Positions 4,486-5,816 of a stretch of 5,816 nt of DNA are shown piece by piece (the stretch's first letter is position 1; every line of letters starts with the position of its first letter). Made by a program: the position numbers and the translations under genes. Origin of the DNA: Desulfobacteraceae bacterium (lineage in GTDB: Bacteria; Desulfobacterota; Desulfobacteria; Desulfobacterales; Desulfobacteraceae); NCBI GenBank assembly GCA_023140455.1, contig JAGLLQ010000297.1, forward strand, positions 1 through 5,816, written 5' to 3'. Below the pieces are notes generated by a model. That model was given only the letters and a program-made list of their open reading frames with translations, ran no database searches and was not told the DNA's origin.

Positions 4486-5816
4486 TTATTTACTGACAGC
4501 TTTTCCAAGAATTTTTATTCCCTGTTCCATTTCGTGGTTATATAAAGAGCCGCAACCAAGCCTTATATAATTTTTAAACTGCCCGGAACTGGAACAGACT
4601 TCCCCCGGTATTATTGATATATTTTTTCCCCTTGCTGTTTTATAAAGTTCAACACCATTGACTCGGTCTTCTAACTGAATCCATAGCAGAGATCCTCCCT
4701 TTGGTACAGAGACACGTGTTCCTTTTGGAAAATACCGCTGGACTGCCTGGGCTATCATAAGAGATTGCTTTTTAAGCTTACCTCTTAGGCTACGCATAAA
4801 CCTGTCATAGGCGCCACTTTTAAGAAATTCTGCAATAATATGTTGGTTTAAGCTGGGAGAGGATATGGATATCCCTGATTTAATGGATAGAATTTTATCC
4901 CTGAATTTTTTAGGAGTAACTAACCAGCCTGTTCTTAATCCAGGGGCTATTGTTTTTGAAAAAGATGAGCAGGAAATGACATTGTTGTGAGTATCATATT
5001 TTTTTAAAGAAGATGGTCTGACTCCATCATAATAGAGTTCACTTAAAAGGTTATCTTCAATGATTGGCACATTATATTCCGTTGCAATGTCTACAAGTTT
5101 TTGTTTGTTTGCACCTGGCATTAATGCACCTGTTGGGTTTTGAAAATTAGACATTATAAGGCAAGCTTTAACCTTTTTAAGATCAAGCACCTTTTTGAAT
5201 TCGTCTATATCAATGCCTGTTAATGGGTTAACCGGAACTTCAACAACATTTAAACTGAGTTCTTTTAAAAGTTGCAAGAAACCAAAATGTGCGGGAGATT
5301 CGATCAATACAGTATCTCCTGCTTTTGTAAAAACCAGCAGGGAAATAGTTATTGCTTCCATGCATCCATTGGTTATCACAATATTATTTGGTTCTAGGCT
5401 CTCCATGCTTCCCATAAAAAGCAGCGCAAGCTGCCTTTTTAGTTCAGGATCACCGTCAATCAAGGGGTAGGTGATTAGTGATTTCATTTTTTCTGCATTA
5501 ATATTTTTTATAATTCTGGTTAAATGTTTTACCGGAAGCAGTTCATGGGATGTTGCAGAAGATCCTAAATGAAGCATGTTGGGGTCATTTAAATCTTTTA
5601 ATGTCGAAATAACAATGGAAGAGAAATTTATTTCTCTGATTACGGGTTCGGCCTTTATCATTTCAGGTAATTTCATTTTAGGCTTTGTATAAACAAAATA
5701 TCCTGATTTGGGTCTCGCCTCTATAAGCCCCATGCTCTCAAGCTCTACATAAGCCTTATATACAGTGCTGATACTCAGGTTTGTTCTTTTATGAAGGGAT
5801 CTAATGGAAGGTAGTT
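4486..5816 (-). CDS. MocR-type regulator: GntR HTH fused to a PLP aminotransferase domain, cut by right edge
   Basis: The reading frame stays open to the right edge, so the N-terminus is missing; 442 residues are visible of the roughly 470-500 usual for the family. Residues 1-42 are the winged helix of GntR regulators (LPSIRSLHKRTNLSIS, TVYKAYVELES, GLIEARPKSGYFV). A linker is followed by a fold-type I aminotransferase domain with GDP (121-123), TNG (148-150), QNPTG (225-229), EDN (253-255), SSFSKT (283-288) with PLP lysine K287, and the carboxylate-binding Arg418 in YIRLG. All the PLP-binding residues I can place are intact. The internal ATG at 5733 is not the start, because the DNA-binding helices lie upstream of it. 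MocR proteins usually sense PLP or an amino compound and control nearby genes; the YdcR-like subgroup fits best. The target is unknown. The gene converges with nadE. Confidence 0.92.
   Translation of the reverse strand, partial: LPSIRSLHKRTNLSISTVYKAYVELESMGLIEARPKSGYFVYTKPKMKLPEMIKAEPVIREINFSSIVISTLKDLNDPNMLHLGSSATSHELLPVKHLTRIIKNINAEKMKSLITYPLIDGDPELKRQLALLFMGSMESLEPNNIVITNGCMEAITISLLVFTKAGDTVLIESPAHFGFLQLLKELSLNVVEVPVNPLTGIDIDEFKKVLDLKKVKACLIMSNFQNPTGALMPGANKQKLVDIATEYNVPIIEDNLLSELYYDGVRPSSLKKYDTHNNVISCSSFSKTIAPGLRTGWLVTPKKFRDKILSIKSGISISSPSLNQHIIAEFLKSGAYDRFMRSLRGKLKKQSLMIAQAVQRYFPKGTRVSVPKGGSLLWIQLEDRVNGVELYKTARGKNISIIPGEVCSSSGQFKNYIRLGCGSLYNHEMEQGIKILGKAVSK

Noticed and set aside
5731..5733. 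Internal ATG as the true start of the MocR-type gene
   Set aside because: The frame upstream of it to the window edge encodes the GntR helix-turn-helix, so the gene continues beyond the right edge.

Overview
The window looks like an ordinary chromosomal stretch of an AT-rich, strictly anaerobic bacterium, most likely a sulfate-reducing member of the Desulfobacterota (Desulfobacter/Desulfobacula-like). Two things suggest this. The left edge carries, on the minus strand, a strong ribosome binding site and seven codons (MPSFVIA) that match the usual start of the AprB subunit of adenylylsulfate reductase in that group. The cysteine-cluster families in the window are also typical of such anaerobes. 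The taxonomic call is an inference from a small amount of sequence.

Layout. Positions 1-22 (minus) hold the first codons of a probable aprB. Positions 23-471 are a very AT-rich divergent regulatory region with candidate promoters on both strands, two clean inverted repeats and five copies of the palindrome ATTTAAAT. Positions 472-2494 (plus) hold three closely spaced genes: a YkgJ-type cysteine-cluster protein, a short-chain dehydrogenase/reductase (SDR) relative whose catalytic motifs are strongly altered, and a small CGGC-domain protein. A 14-bp-stem hairpin followed by eight T (2504-2582) probably ends this unit. Positions 2623-4471 (plus) hold a second pair separated by one base: an FMN-dependent alpha-hydroxy-acid oxidase family protein with an extra N-terminal four-cysteine motif, and an ammonia-dependent NAD synthetase. 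Positions 4486-5816 (minus) hold a convergent MocR-type regulator (GntR DNA-binding domain fused to an aminotransferase fold), cut by the right edge of the window.

How the genes may work together. NAD synthetase makes NAD; the hydroxy-acid oxidase family protein is a flavin redox enzyme; the SDR relative has a nucleotide-binding fold; and three proteins carry clustered cysteines that could bind metal or Fe-S. This fits redox and cofactor metabolism beside a dissimilatory sulfate reduction locus, but no single pathway can be read from the sequence. I found no mobile element, CRISPR array, tRNA or rRNA, and no clear evidence of a new defence or other multi-gene system. The best leads are the SDR-fold protein that has lost most of the canonical catalytic tetrad and sits between two cysteine-cluster proteins, and the four-cysteine motif on the flavin enzyme.
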